Below are positions 28,273-36,586 of a DNA stretch of 64,000 nucleotides, piece after piece (within the stretch, counting starts at the first letter, position 1; each line of letters begins with the position of its first letter). The stretch is from assembly GCF_015732285.1 (NCBI RefSeq), contig NZ_WIQU01000036.1, positions 1 to 64,000 of the forward strand. Direction: 5' to 3'. This stretch comes from Pectinatus frisingensis. Lineage in GTDB: Bacteria; Bacillota; Negativicutes; Selenomonadales; Selenomonadaceae. The notes beneath the pieces were generated by a model that was not told the origin of the DNA, did not search any database, and saw nothing but the letters and a program-made list of their open reading frames with translations. The position numbers and the translations under genes were made by a program.

Positions 28273-29286
28273 ATGGCAGTTAAAGTTGCTATTAATGGTT
28301 TTGGTCGCATTGGACGTCTTGCTTTCAGACAGATGTTTGATGCAGAAGGATATGATATTGTTGCTATTAATGATTTGACCAGTCCTAAAATGCTTGCACA
28401 TCTTTTAAAGTATGATTCTACACAGGGCAGATATCAGTATGGTGATACTGTAGAAGCCGGTGAAGGATCTATAACTGTAAAGGGTAAAAAAATTACGATT
28501 TATGCAAAACCAAATCCAGAAGAGTTGCCTTGGAAAGATCTTGATGTTGATATAGTACTTGAATGTACTGGTTTCTTTGCTTCTAAAGCTAAGGCTGAAG
28601 CTCATATCAGAGCAGGTGCTAAGAAAGTCGTTATTTCTGCTCCTGCCGGCAATGATCTTCCTACCATTGTCTATAATGTAAATCATAAGGATTTAAAAGC
28701 AAGTGACACCGTTATTTCAGCAGCTTCCTGCACAACTAACTGCTTGGCTCCTATGGCTGATGCATTGAATAAACTGGCTCCTGTCCAGAGCGGTATCATG
28801 ACAACTGTTCATGCTTATACCGGCGACCAGATGCTCTTGGACGGCCCACAGCGTAAGGGAAATCTTCGCCGTTCCCGTGCAGCGGCAGTTAACATTGTTC
28901 CTGCAAGTTCCGGTGCAGCAAAAGCTATTGGTCTTGTTATTCCGGAATTAAATGGTAAATTAATTGGTTCAGCACAGCGTGTTCCTACTCCTACCGGTTC
29001 AACCACACTTTTAGTAGCAGTAGTAAAAGGTAAAGTTACTGTTGATGAAATCAACAAAGCTATGAAGGCTGCTGCAACTGAATCTTTCGGCTATACGGAA
29101 GAAGAAATTGTATCCAGTGATGTCATTGGCATGAGATTCGGATCATTGTTTGATGCAACGCAGACAATGGTAGTTCCGATGGATGATGGTAATACTCAGG
29201 TACAGGTTGTTTCCTGGTATGATAATGAAAATAGCTTTACCAGCCAAATGGTTCGCACAATCAAATATTTCGCTGAACTGAAGTAA
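28273..29286 (+). CDS. gap: glyceraldehyde-3-phosphate dehydrogenase, type I
   Basis: A 337-residue NAD-dependent dehydrogenase that oxidises glyceraldehyde-3-phosphate to 1,3-bisphosphoglycerate in glycolysis. Seen: the nucleotide-binding start [17 protein letters not shown], catalytic C153 in [10 protein letters not shown], and [14 protein letters not shown] at the end. The frame is open 51 codons upstream, but the ATG at 28273 is correct: it follows AGGGGGT and gives the canonical N terminus. It is first in the order gap-pgk-tpiA-gpmI; a G+C-rich hairpin separates it from pgk. Confidence 0.98.
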   Translation: MAVKVAINGFGRIGRLAFRQMFDAEGYDIVAINDLTSPKMLAHLLKYDSTQGRYQYGDTVEAGEGSITVKGKKITIYAKPNPEELPWKDLDVDIVLECTGFFASKAKAEAHIRAGAKKVVISAPAGNDLPTIVYNVNHKDLKASDTVISAASCTTNCLAPMADALNKLAPVQSGIMTTVHAYTGDQMLLDGPQRKGNLRRSRAAAVNIVPASSGAAKAIGLVIPELNGKLIGSAQRVPTPTGSTTLLVAVVKGKVTVDEINKAMKAAATESFGYTEEEIVSSDVIGMRFGSLFDATQTMVVPMDDGNTQVQVVSWYDNENSFTSQMVRTIKYFAELK

Positions 29287-29311
29287 TATTGTTCGGCCTT
29301 ATGCCTAATAA

Positions 29312-29335
29312 GGTCCGGCCTTAACGGGCCGGGCC
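29312..29335 (+). other. G+C-rich hairpin between gap and pgk
   Basis: GGTCCGGCC pairs with GGCCGGGCC (one G-T wobble) over a 6-base loop, followed by TATTTTAT. It may be a leaky terminator or a 3' stabiliser that keeps gap mRNA more abundant than pgk. Confidence 0.6.
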
Positions 29336-29361
29336 TATTTTATAGTTCGCGGAGGATTAAA

Positions 29362-30546
29362 ATGAAAAAGAAAACAATCAGAGATATTGATGTAAATAAT
29401 AAAAAAGTTTTTATTCGTGTTGATTTTAATGTTCCCATGGATGAAAATCAAAATATAACTAATGATAAAAGAATAAGAGCAACATTACCAACGCTTAATT
29501 ATTTGCTTGAACATAATGCAGCACTTATTCTTGCATGCCATGTTGGCAGGCCAAAAGGTCAAAGAGTGCCTGAACTATCGGTTAAACCGATAGTAAAGAG
29601 ACTTTCTGAGTTATTAGGCAAGGAAGTAAAATATGCTGATGACTGTGTAGGTGAAGTTGCACAGAAAGCAGCAGCTTCTTTAAAACCGGGTGAAGTTCTT
29701 TTATTGGAAAATTTGCGTTACCATAATGAAGAAACCAAAAATGATCCGGGATTTGCAAAGCAATTGGCATCTTTGGCTGATGTGGCAGTAGATGATGCTT
29801 TTGGTGTTTCTCATAGGGCACACGCATCCAATGTAGGAATTGCTCAATATATCGAAGTAGTAAGCGGTTTTCTTATTGAAAAGGAAATAAAATTTATCGG
29901 CCAGGCTCTTGCCGATCCGCAGCGTCCATTCGTTGCCATCATTGGTGGAGCTAAGGTGTCTGATAAGATAGGTGTTATTTCTAATATGCTGGAAAAAGTT
30001 GATACATTGATTATTGGCGGCGGTATGGCTTATACGTTCTTAAAAGCCCAAGGATATAATGTTGGTAATTCATTGTTTGAAGAAGATAAAGTTGCTTTGG
30101 CCGGTGATCTGCTGGCGAAAGCCAAGGCTAAAAATGTGAATGTTATTTTGCCGGTCGATATAGTAATAGCTGATAAATTTGCTGCTGATGCCAAACACGA
30201 AATAGTTGCTGCTGATAAAATAAGAGATGGTTGGATGGGACTGGATTGCGGTCCGGAAACCAGTAAACGCAACGCTGCTGCTTTAAAGAGTGCTAAGACA
30301 GTAGTTTGGAATGGACCTATGGGTGTTTTTGAATTTGATGCATTTGCTAAAGGAACGGAAGCTGTTGCTAAAGCTGTCGCTGATTCAGGGGCGATAAGCA
30401 TCGTAGGCGGTGGTGATTCTATAGCAGCATTAAAGAAAACGGGACTTTCCGATAAGATAAGTCATATATCCACAGGCGGTGGTGCCACATTGGAATTTTT
30501 GGAAGGAAAGCCAATGCCTGGTATAGAAGCAATAGCTGATCTTTAA
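29362..30546 (+). CDS. pgk: phosphoglycerate kinase
   Basis: A 394-residue enzyme transferring phosphate from 1,3-bisphosphoglycerate to ADP. Seen: KKVFIRVDFNVPMDENQ near the start, then HVGRPKG, LLENLRYHNEE, DAFGVSHRAHAS, AIIGGAKVSDKI, and the nucleotide loop VWNGPMGVFEF followed by GGGDSIAAL. Length is standard. ATG follows GCGGAGGA. It sits between gap and tpiA, a common Firmicute order. Confidence 0.98.
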   Translation: MKKKTIRDIDVNNKKVFIRVDFNVPMDENQNITNDKRIRATLPTLNYLLEHNAALILACHVGRPKGQRVPELSVKPIVKRLSELLGKEVKYADDCVGEVAQKAAASLKPGEVLLLENLRYHNEETKNDPGFAKQLASLADVAVDDAFGVSHRAHASNVGIAQYIEVVSGFLIEKEIKFIGQALADPQRPFVAIIGGAKVSDKIGVISNMLEKVDTLIIGGGMAYTFLKAQGYNVGNSLFEEDKVALAGDLLAKAKAKNVNVILPVDIVIADKFAADAKHEIVAADKIRDGWMGLDCGPETSKRNAAALKSAKTVVWNGPMGVFEFDAFAKGTEAVAKAVADSGAISIVGGGDSIAALKKTGLSDKISHISTGGGATLEFLEGKPMPGIEAIADL

Positions 30547-30639
30547 TAGATGGTTTATTATTGACGGATGGATGATTATCAGCCGGTTTGACATGGTAAG
30601 TTTAAAGTATATTTTATAAATAAAAAGGAAGGTTTTAAT

Positions 30640-31392
30640 ATGCGTAAGCCAATTATTGCGGGCAATTGGAAAATGAATAACACTATTGCTGCAGGTACAC
30701 AGTTAGTAAAAGATTTGGCACCATTAGTTAAGGAAAACAGTAAAGTGGATATTGTAGTATGTCCTACATTCACTGCACTGCCTGCAGTTACAGAAGCTGC
30801 CAAAGGTACCAATATTCATGTGGGTGCACAAAATGTACATTGGGAAAAAAGTGGTGCATTTACAGGTGAGATATCCACTGACATGCTGAAGGAAATCGGA
30901 GTAGAATATGTCGTTATTGGGCATTCAGAACGGCGTGAATATTTTGGTGAAACTGATGAAGGCGTTAATAAGCGTGCCAGAGCCGCATTAGCTGCTGGTC
31001 TTGTCCCAATTATCTGCTGTGGTGAAACATTAAAAATTCGTGAAGCCGGCACTACCAATAGTTTTGTAAAGGGGCAGGTAGAAGCTGCACTGTCCGGTAT
31101 GAGTACAGCTGATATTGAAAAAGTTGTCATTGCTTATGAACCTATTTGGGCTATTGGTACAGGTAAGACGGCTACATTTGAACAGGCTGAAGAAGTTTGC
31201 GCTGTCATTCGTACAGCGGTTGCTGCCAAATTTGGGCAGACAGCGGCTGATGCAGTGCGTATACAGTATGGTGGAAGTGTAAAGCCCGCTACGATTGATG
31301 GACTTATGCAAAAACCTAATGTTGATGGCGCTTTAGTGGGTGGGGCATCGTTAAAAGCACCTGATTTTGCCCGTATTGCAAATTTTAACTGA
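30640..31392 (+). CDS. tpiA: triosephosphate isomerase
   Basis: A 250-residue barrel enzyme interconverting dihydroxyacetone phosphate and glyceraldehyde-3-phosphate. Seen: IIAGNWKMNNT (Asn and Lys of the active site), VIGHSERREYFGE (catalytic His), and AYEPIWAIGTGKTA (catalytic Glu and flexible loop), then QYGGSVKP. The start follows AAAGGAAGG. It is separated from gpmI by a long imperfect stem-loop. Confidence 0.98.
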   Translation: MRKPIIAGNWKMNNTIAAGTQLVKDLAPLVKENSKVDIVVCPTFTALPAVTEAAKGTNIHVGAQNVHWEKSGAFTGEISTDMLKEIGVEYVVIGHSERREYFGETDEGVNKRARAALAAGLVPIICCGETLKIREAGTTNSFVKGQVEAALSGMSTADIEKVVIAYEPIWAIGTGKTATFEQAEEVCAVIRTAVAAKFGQTAADAVRIQYGGSVKPATIDGLMQKPNVDGALVGGASLKAPDFARIANFN

Positions 31393-31397
31393 TTGCC

Positions 31398-31452
31398 AAT
31401 TAACCGCTTTACCGCGATAATTTTATTAATTTATCTGGTGAGGCGGTTAATT
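31398..31452 (+). other. long imperfect stem-loop between tpiA and gpmI
   Basis: AATTAACCGC and GCGGTTAATT close a 55-nt stem-loop whose inner part (ACCGCGATAA with TTATCTGGT) also pairs. It has no adjacent T-tract, so partial termination or transcript protection is more likely than full termination. Confidence 0.5.
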
Positions 31453-31584
31453 CCCATAAATAAAGATTTTTATTTAAAGTGATTTTTATATACATTATTT
31501 ATGATGATAATGTAGGTTGAGTATGATATATTCAAAGGTTAAAAATAAGTTTTATAAATTGATTAAGCAAGAGGTTATTTACAC

Positions 31585-33108
31585 ATGTCAAAACTAAAAA
31601 ATCCGGTGGCGCTCATTATAATGGACGGATGGGGAATCGGCAGCTCTGATGATCCTAATAATGCGGTAAATAAGGGAAAAACTCCTATTATTGATGGGCT
31701 TTTGAAAAAGTATCCTCATAATCTACTGCAATGTTCCGGCGAAGCCGTGGGACTTCCCGATGGACAAATGGGCAATTCAGAAGTCGGTCATACGAACATT
31801 GGTGCCGGGCGGGTAGTTTACCAGGAATTAACGCGTATAACTAAAGCTATCCGCGAAAAGACTTTTTTTGCCAATCCTGTTTTTGTTGATCTTATAAATC
31901 AGGTAAAAAAAACCAATGGTGCATTGCACTTGCTGGGATTACTGTCTGACGGGGGAGTACATAGCCATCAAGATCATTTGTATGCGCTTCTTCAATTGGC
32001 TAAAAAAAGTAATATCAGGGAAGTATATGTGCATGCTTTTTTAGATGGTCGCGATGTGCCTCCTTCCAGTGCTGCGGATTATCTGACGGCATTGGAAACT
32101 AAAATAACTGAAATAGGCATTGGGAAAATTGCCACTATATCGGGTCGTTACTATGCCATGGATCGTGATAAACGCTGGGATAGAGTAGAAAAAGCTTATG
32201 CTGCCATCGCTTCGGCATCAGGAAATAAAGCTGAAACTGCTGATGAAGCTATAAAGGCGTCATATACCGCTGATATAACTGATGAATTTGTTGTACCTGC
32301 TGTTATTGATGATTATCCAGGTATGAAGAATAATGATGGCGCAATTTTCTTCAATTTCCGTCCGGACAGAGCCCGGGAACTAACCCATGCTTTTACGGAT
32401 AAAACATTTGAAGGATTTAAGCGGGATGATAATTTAGAAATACCATTTGTTACAATGACACAGTATGAAAAGGGTATGAATACTCAGATCGCTTATGAAC
32501 CGGAAATATTAAAAAATACATTAGGGGAAGTTATTTGTCAGCATGGACTTAAACAGCTGCGCATAGCGGAAACAGAAAAATATGCACATGTGACCTTTTT
32601 CTTTAATGGTGGCGTAGAACAACCAGTGGAAGGTGAAGATCGGATATTGGTGCCTTCGCCTAAGGTGGCAACATATGATTTACAACCGGAAATGAGTGCA
32701 ATTGAGGTTACCGATAAAGTCGTTGATGCTATAAAATCACAAAAATATGATTTTATAATCTTAAACTATGCAAACGGCGATATGGTTGGACATACCGGAA
32801 TACTGCCGGCTGCGGTCAAGGCGGTGGAAACGGTTGATACTTGTGTCGGACGTTTTGTTGAAGCTATGCGTTCGGCAGGTGGCACAGTCTGTATTACGGC
32901 GGATCACGGCAATGCAGAAAAAATGTTTGATAATACAACAAATGAGCCTTTTACAGCCCATACAACTAATCCGGTACCATTTATCGTGGTTTCTGATAAA
33001 ATAAAAACCGTTCGTGCAGGAGCTTTGTGCGATATTGCACCGACGATGTTAAAAATTGCTGGCATTCCTGTACCGCAGGAAATGACAGGTAAGGCACTTG
33101 TCGATTAA
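31585..33108 (+). CDS. gpmI: 2,3-bisphosphoglycerate-independent phosphoglycerate mutase
   Basis: A 507-residue manganese-dependent mutase converting 3-phosphoglycerate to 2-phosphoglycerate. Seen: the metal site IIMDGWGIG, the phosphoserine S65 in MGNSEVGHTNIGAGR, HAFLDGRDVPP, FFNFRPDRARELT, and the second metal site TADHGNAEKMFD. Length is standard. Enolase, its usual next step and common neighbour, is not in the window; instead the NifU-like and GGGtGRT genes follow before pyk. Confidence 0.98.
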   Translation: MSKLKNPVALIIMDGWGIGSSDDPNNAVNKGKTPIIDGLLKKYPHNLLQCSGEAVGLPDGQMGNSEVGHTNIGAGRVVYQELTRITKAIREKTFFANPVFVDLINQVKKTNGALHLLGLLSDGGVHSHQDHLYALLQLAKKSNIREVYVHAFLDGRDVPPSSAADYLTALETKITEIGIGKIATISGRYYAMDRDKRWDRVEKAYAAIASASGNKAETADEAIKASYTADITDEFVVPAVIDDYPGMKNNDGAIFFNFRPDRARELTHAFTDKTFEGFKRDDNLEIPFVTMTQYEKGMNTQIAYEPEILKNTLGEVICQHGLKQLRIAETEKYAHVTFFFNGGVEQPVEGEDRILVPSPKVATYDLQPEMSAIEVTDKVVDAIKSQKYDFIILNYANGDMVGHTGILPAAVKAVETVDTCVGRFVEAMRSAGGTVCITADHGNAEKMFDNTTNEPFTAHTTNPVPFIVVSDKIKTVRAGALCDIAPTMLKIAGIPVPQEMTGKALVD

Positions 33109-33131
33109 TGCTGCCGGGCACAAAAGATATT

Positions 33132-33169
33132 TGTCAATATTGACAGATATACAGCATAACATATATTAT
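33132..33169 (+). promoter_or_regulatory. promoter with overlapping palindrome before the NifU-like gene
   Basis: TTGACA (33140-33145) with TATATT 16 bp or TATTAT 18 bp downstream. TGTCAATATTGACA (33132-33145) is a perfect 14-bp palindrome covering the -35, so a repressor or activator site is plausible. The regulator is unknown; it is not a Fnr or Rex consensus. Confidence 0.5.
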
Positions 33170-33205
33170 ATGTAGTGGATTATTTTAGTGAAGAGAGGAA
33201 TTAAT

Positions 33206-33901
33206 ATGATTTATTCAGAAGAAGTCAACAATATGACCTGTGTGGCTAAAGGCATTGAACATCATGGTCCGGCACCAATTCCTGAAGAAGGTAAATGGGT
33301 ACAGGCTAAGGAAATAAAGGATATCAGTGGACTAACACACGGCGTTGGCTGGTGCGCTCCGCAACAGGGTGCTTGCAAGCTTACATTGAACATCAAAGAT
33401 GGCATTATACAGGAAGCTTTGATTGAAACTATCGGTTGTTCCGGTATGACACATTCAGCTGCAATGGCTTCGGAAATTTTGCCGGGTAAAACTATACTGG
33501 AAGCCCTTAATACGGACCTTGTATGCGACGCAATAAATACCGCCATGCGTGAGTTGTTTCTGCAAATTGTTTATGGCAGATCACAAACGGCATTTTCTGA
33601 AGGTGGTCTTCCTGTTGGTGCCGGTCTTGAAGATTTGGGAAAAGGTCTTAGAAGTCAGATCGGTACAATGTATGGGACTTTGAAAAAAGGTTCACGTTAT
33701 TTGGAAATGGCTGAGGGATATGTCACGAGAATAGCCTTAGATAAAGATGATGCTATTATTGGTTATGAGTTTGTAAACTTGGGAAAAATGATGGAAATGA
33801 TCCGCAAGGGAACCAATGCTCAGGAAGCTCTGGAAAAGGCTAAAGGAAATTATGGCAGATTTGCTGAAGCTGCAAGATATGTAGATCCGCGTAAAGAATA
33901 A
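33206..33901 (+). CDS. NifU-like iron-sulfur cluster scaffold-type protein
   Basis: A 231-residue protein related to the IscU/NifU scaffold fold: WCAPQQGACKLTLNIKDGII followed by ALIETIGCSGMTHSAAMASEIL, where cysteines take the places of cluster ligands. It is longer than IscU (about 130), with an N-terminal lead-in and C-terminal 80 residues (GYVTRIALDKDDAIIGYEFV). It is paired with the GGGtGRT gene 28 bp downstream, an association I recall from many anaerobic Firmicutes; the function of the pair is unknown. The ATG at 33206 follows AGAGAGGAA; an upstream GTG at 33188 is less likely. Confidence 0.85.
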   Translation: MIYSEEVNNMTCVAKGIEHHGPAPIPEEGKWVQAKEIKDISGLTHGVGWCAPQQGACKLTLNIKDGIIQEALIETIGCSGMTHSAAMASEILPGKTILEALNTDLVCDAINTAMRELFLQIVYGRSQTAFSEGGLPVGAGLEDLGKGLRSQIGTMYGTLKKGSRYLEMAEGYVTRIALDKDDAIIGYEFVNLGKMMEMIRKGTNAQEALEKAKGNYGRFAEAARYVDPRKE

Positions 33902-33929
33902 TACGAAAAACAGGAAGGACTGAACTAGT

Positions 33930-34928
33930 ATGGCATTATTTGAAGGTTATGAACGTCGTATAGATAAGATCAACAAAGTTTTGAGTGAATATGGCATTTC
34001 TTCGATAGAAGAAGCTAAAAAAATCTGCGATGAAAAAGGTATCAATGTTGCTGAAATAGTAAAAAGCATTCAACCTATTTGTTTTGACAATGCCTGTTGG
34101 GCTTACACCGCAGGCGCCGCCATCGCGATAAAGAAAGGCTGTACAAAAGCAGCTGATGCAGCGCGTGCTATTGGCGAAGGACTCCAGGCTTTTTGTATAC
34201 CAGGTTCTGTCGCTGACCATAGAAAAGTTGGACTGGGGCATGGTAATCTGGCTGCGATGCTTTTATCAGAAGATGCTAAGTGTTTTGCTTTCCTTGCGGG
34301 ACATGAATCTTTTGCGGCTGCCGAAGGGGCAATTGGGATAGCTGGTAAGGCTAATCGAGTAAGAAAACAACCGCTGCATGTTATTCTAAACGGGCTTGGT
34401 AAAGATGCTGCCCAGATTATTTCCCGTATTAATGGATTTACTTATGTGCATACACAATATGATTATGCCAGCGGAGACCTCAATGTAGTTAAAGAAATTG
34501 CTTATTCCAATGGTGAACGTAGTAAAATCAAGTGTTATGGTGCTGATAGTGTACAAGAAGGTGTCGCTATTATGCATAAGGAAGATGTGGATATATCTAT
34601 AACAGGAAACTCTACCAATCCGACAAGATTCCAGCATCCAGTAGCTGGCTGCTATAAAAAGGAATGTATCGAAAAAGGTAAAAAATATTTTTCCGTAGCA
34701 TCGGGCGGTGGTACAGGCCGTACCTTGCATCCGGATAATATGGGAGCTGGGCCTGCTTCTTATGGTATGACTGATACCATGGGCCGTATGCACTCCGATG
34801 CACAATTTGCCGGTTCTTCCTCCGTGCCGGCACATGTCGAAATGATGGGATTGATCGGCATGGGCAACAATCCTATGGTTGGTGCCAGTGTGGCTGTAGC
34901 TGTGGCTGTTGAAGAACATACAAAATAA
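33930..34928 (+). CDS. GGGtGRT protein (conserved, function unknown)
   Basis: A 332-residue protein carrying the namesake motif SVASGGGTGRTLHPDNMGAG near residue 256. Other visible features are CFDNACWAYTAGAAIAIKKG, CIPGSVADHRKVGLGHGN and GHESFAAAEGA. It contains several conserved-looking cysteines and no signal peptide, so it is cytosolic. It forms an operon with the NifU-like gene, which suggests a role in iron-sulfur or cysteine chemistry; that is inference from context only. It is followed by a strong terminator before pyk. Confidence 0.88.
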   Translation: MALFEGYERRIDKINKVLSEYGISSIEEAKKICDEKGINVAEIVKSIQPICFDNACWAYTAGAAIAIKKGCTKAADAARAIGEGLQAFCIPGSVADHRKVGLGHGNLAAMLLSEDAKCFAFLAGHESFAAAEGAIGIAGKANRVRKQPLHVILNGLGKDAAQIISRINGFTYVHTQYDYASGDLNVVKEIAYSNGERSKIKCYGADSVQEGVAIMHKEDVDISITGNSTNPTRFQHPVAGCYKKECIEKGKKYFSVASGGGTGRTLHPDNMGAGPASYGMTDTMGRMHSDAQFAGSSSVPAHVEMMGLIGMGNNPMVGASVAVAVAVEEHTK

Positions 34929-34940
34929 TTAAACCTTAAG

Positions 34941-34978
34941 AAAGATGTGTAGGAAAATTTTCCTATACATCTTTTTTA
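34941..34978 (+). terminator. intrinsic terminator after the GGGtGRT gene
   Basis: A 17-bp stem (AAAGATGTGTAGGAAAA with its complement, one G-T pair) with almost no loop, then TTTTTT. Starts 12 bp after the stop. Confidence 0.85.
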
Positions 34979-35002
34979 ACCTTCATTAATAAATAATATT
35001 GC

Positions 35003-35031
35003 TTTATATGTAACGCTATTTATGCTACAAT
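35003..35031 (+). promoter_or_regulatory. candidate pyk promoter
   Basis: TTTATA, 17 bp, TACAAT with TGC in front (extended -10). It follows the upstream terminator, so pyk is probably transcribed separately. Confidence 0.5.
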
Positions 35032-35084
35032 ATAAAGGAAGCACCACAAAATGGGAAGAAATATCTTGAATAGGTGGGAATTTT

Positions 35085-36500
35085 ATGTTAAAAAAAACAA
35101 AGATTGTTTGTACTATGGGTCCAAATATCGATAAGGATCCAACGATTTTAGATGACATGATCAAAAACGGTATGAATGTGGCTCGATTCAATTTTTCGCA
35201 TGGTGATTATGCGGAACATGAACAGCGGATAAATATGGTTAAGGACGCAGCCAAAAGGCTGGATAAAACTATTTCCCTGGTACTTGATACTAAGGGTCCA
35301 GAAATGCGTTTAGGCGATTTTGCCGATGGTAAGGTTTTCTTAAAAAAAGGCAATAAATTTATTATAACTAACGATGACAAACCGGGCGATGAAACACATA
35401 TATCCGTCAATCATAAGACACTTTATACAGAAGTAAAACCAGGTGATACGCTGTTGCTTTCTGATGGCCTTGTAGGATTACGTGTGGAAGAAATTTCCGG
35501 TAAGAATATTATTACGAGCATTCTTAATGACGGCCCCATGAGCACACGGAAACGTGTCGCTGCACCGGGGGTTTCTCTTGGCTTGCCAGCTATATCGGAA
35601 CAGGATAAAAATGATATTATTTTTGGTATAAAACATGATATGGATTTTGTTGCAGCATCCTTTATCCAGCGTGCTGATGATGTAGAAGAAATACGTGCAC
35701 TGATTAAAGAATATAACGGACATATGGAAATAATCCCGAAGATCGAATGCACCGAAGGAGTCAAAAATATTGATGCAATTATCGCTGCAGCGGATGGGAT
35801 AATGGTTGCCCGCGGGGATCTCGGTGTTGAAATACCGGCTGAAGATGTGCCTTTGATTCAAAAATCAATTATAAAAAAATGCAATAAAGTTGGTAAGCCG
35901 GTTATTGTAGCCACCCAGATGCTGGAAACAATGACAACGAATCCTCGTCCTACTCGTGCCGAAGCATCAGATGTTGCCAATGCAATTTTTGATGGTACAG
36001 ATGCTATTATGTTAAGTGGTGAATCTGCTAATGGGGATTATCCGGTTGAAGCTGTAAAAGTAATGAATTCTATTGCTAAACGTGTTGAATTAGCACTCGA
36101 ATATAAACAAATATTTATAAATAAGGGTTTTGAACGCCAGGGCATGACTACTGATGTTATAGCGCATGCTACTGTTCAGATGGCTTATGAACTTGATGCG
36201 TCAGCAATTATAACGCCAACCAAGAGCGGTTATACAGCAAAGGTTATATCCAAGTATCGGCCTGAGTCAACTATTGTGGCGTATACTCCTAACGAAAAAG
36301 TTGCCCGTCATTTGAATCTTCGCTGGGGAGTAATTCCTATCGTAGGTAAAGAATGGAATAATGTTGATGAAATGATTTCGTCAGTTGCTGCTGCTGCATT
36401 GAAGAAGAATTTGGTTAAATCTGGTGATAAGGCAATCGTTACTTCCGGTATGAAATTTGCCGAAGGTGATACCAGTACAATTCGTATCCATACCATTTGA
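35085..36500 (+). CDS. pyk: pyruvate kinase
   Basis: A 471-residue enzyme making ATP and pyruvate from phosphoenolpyruvate. Seen: KTKIVCTMGPNIDKDP and NVARFNFSHGDY at the start, LDTKGPEMRLGDF, the catalytic lysine and metal site in EIIPKIECTEGVKN, then MVARGDLGVEIP and VATQMLETMTTNPRPTRAEASDVANA. It lacks the extra C-terminal PEP-utiliser domain found in Bacillus pyruvate kinase. The start follows GGTGGGA. Confidence 0.97.
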   Translation: MLKKTKIVCTMGPNIDKDPTILDDMIKNGMNVARFNFSHGDYAEHEQRINMVKDAAKRLDKTISLVLDTKGPEMRLGDFADGKVFLKKGNKFIITNDDKPGDETHISVNHKTLYTEVKPGDTLLLSDGLVGLRVEEISGKNIITSILNDGPMSTRKRVAAPGVSLGLPAISEQDKNDIIFGIKHDMDFVAASFIQRADDVEEIRALIKEYNGHMEIIPKIECTEGVKNIDAIIAAADGIMVARGDLGVEIPAEDVPLIQKSIIKKCNKVGKPVIVATQMLETMTTNPRPTRAEASDVANAIFDGTDAIMLSGESANGDYPVEAVKVMNSIAKRVELALEYKQIFINKGFERQGMTTDVIAHATVQMAYELDASAIITPTKSGYTAKVISKYRPESTIVAYTPNEKVARHLNLRWGVIPIVGKEWNNVDEMISSVAAAALKKNLVKSGDKAIVTSGMKFAEGDTSTIRIHTI

Positions 36501-36516
36501 TAAATGTATTATTGAA

Positions 36517-36538
36517 AATGCTGGAATTCCCCAGCATT
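36517..36538. terminator. hairpin after pyk
   Basis: AATGCTGG with CCAGCATT over a 6-base loop, 16 bp after the pyk stop. It has no T-tract of its own and acts with the stronger hairpin that follows. Confidence 0.5.
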
Positions 36539-36540
36539 AT

Positions 36541-36580
36541 ATAATAAAACCTCTGCCAATTACGGCAGAGGTTTTATTAT
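36541..36580. terminator. bidirectional terminator between pyk and htpG
   Basis: A 17-bp perfect stem (core AAAACCTCTGCC and complement), 6-base loop, with T-rich DNA on both strands. It serves the convergent pyk and htpG genes. Confidence 0.9.
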
Positions 36581-36586
36581 ATATTT

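Noticed and set aside
34386-34919. 177-codon minus-strand open frame inside the GGGtGRT gene
   Set aside because: His/Ser-rich complement of the real gene; no signal peptide or domain.
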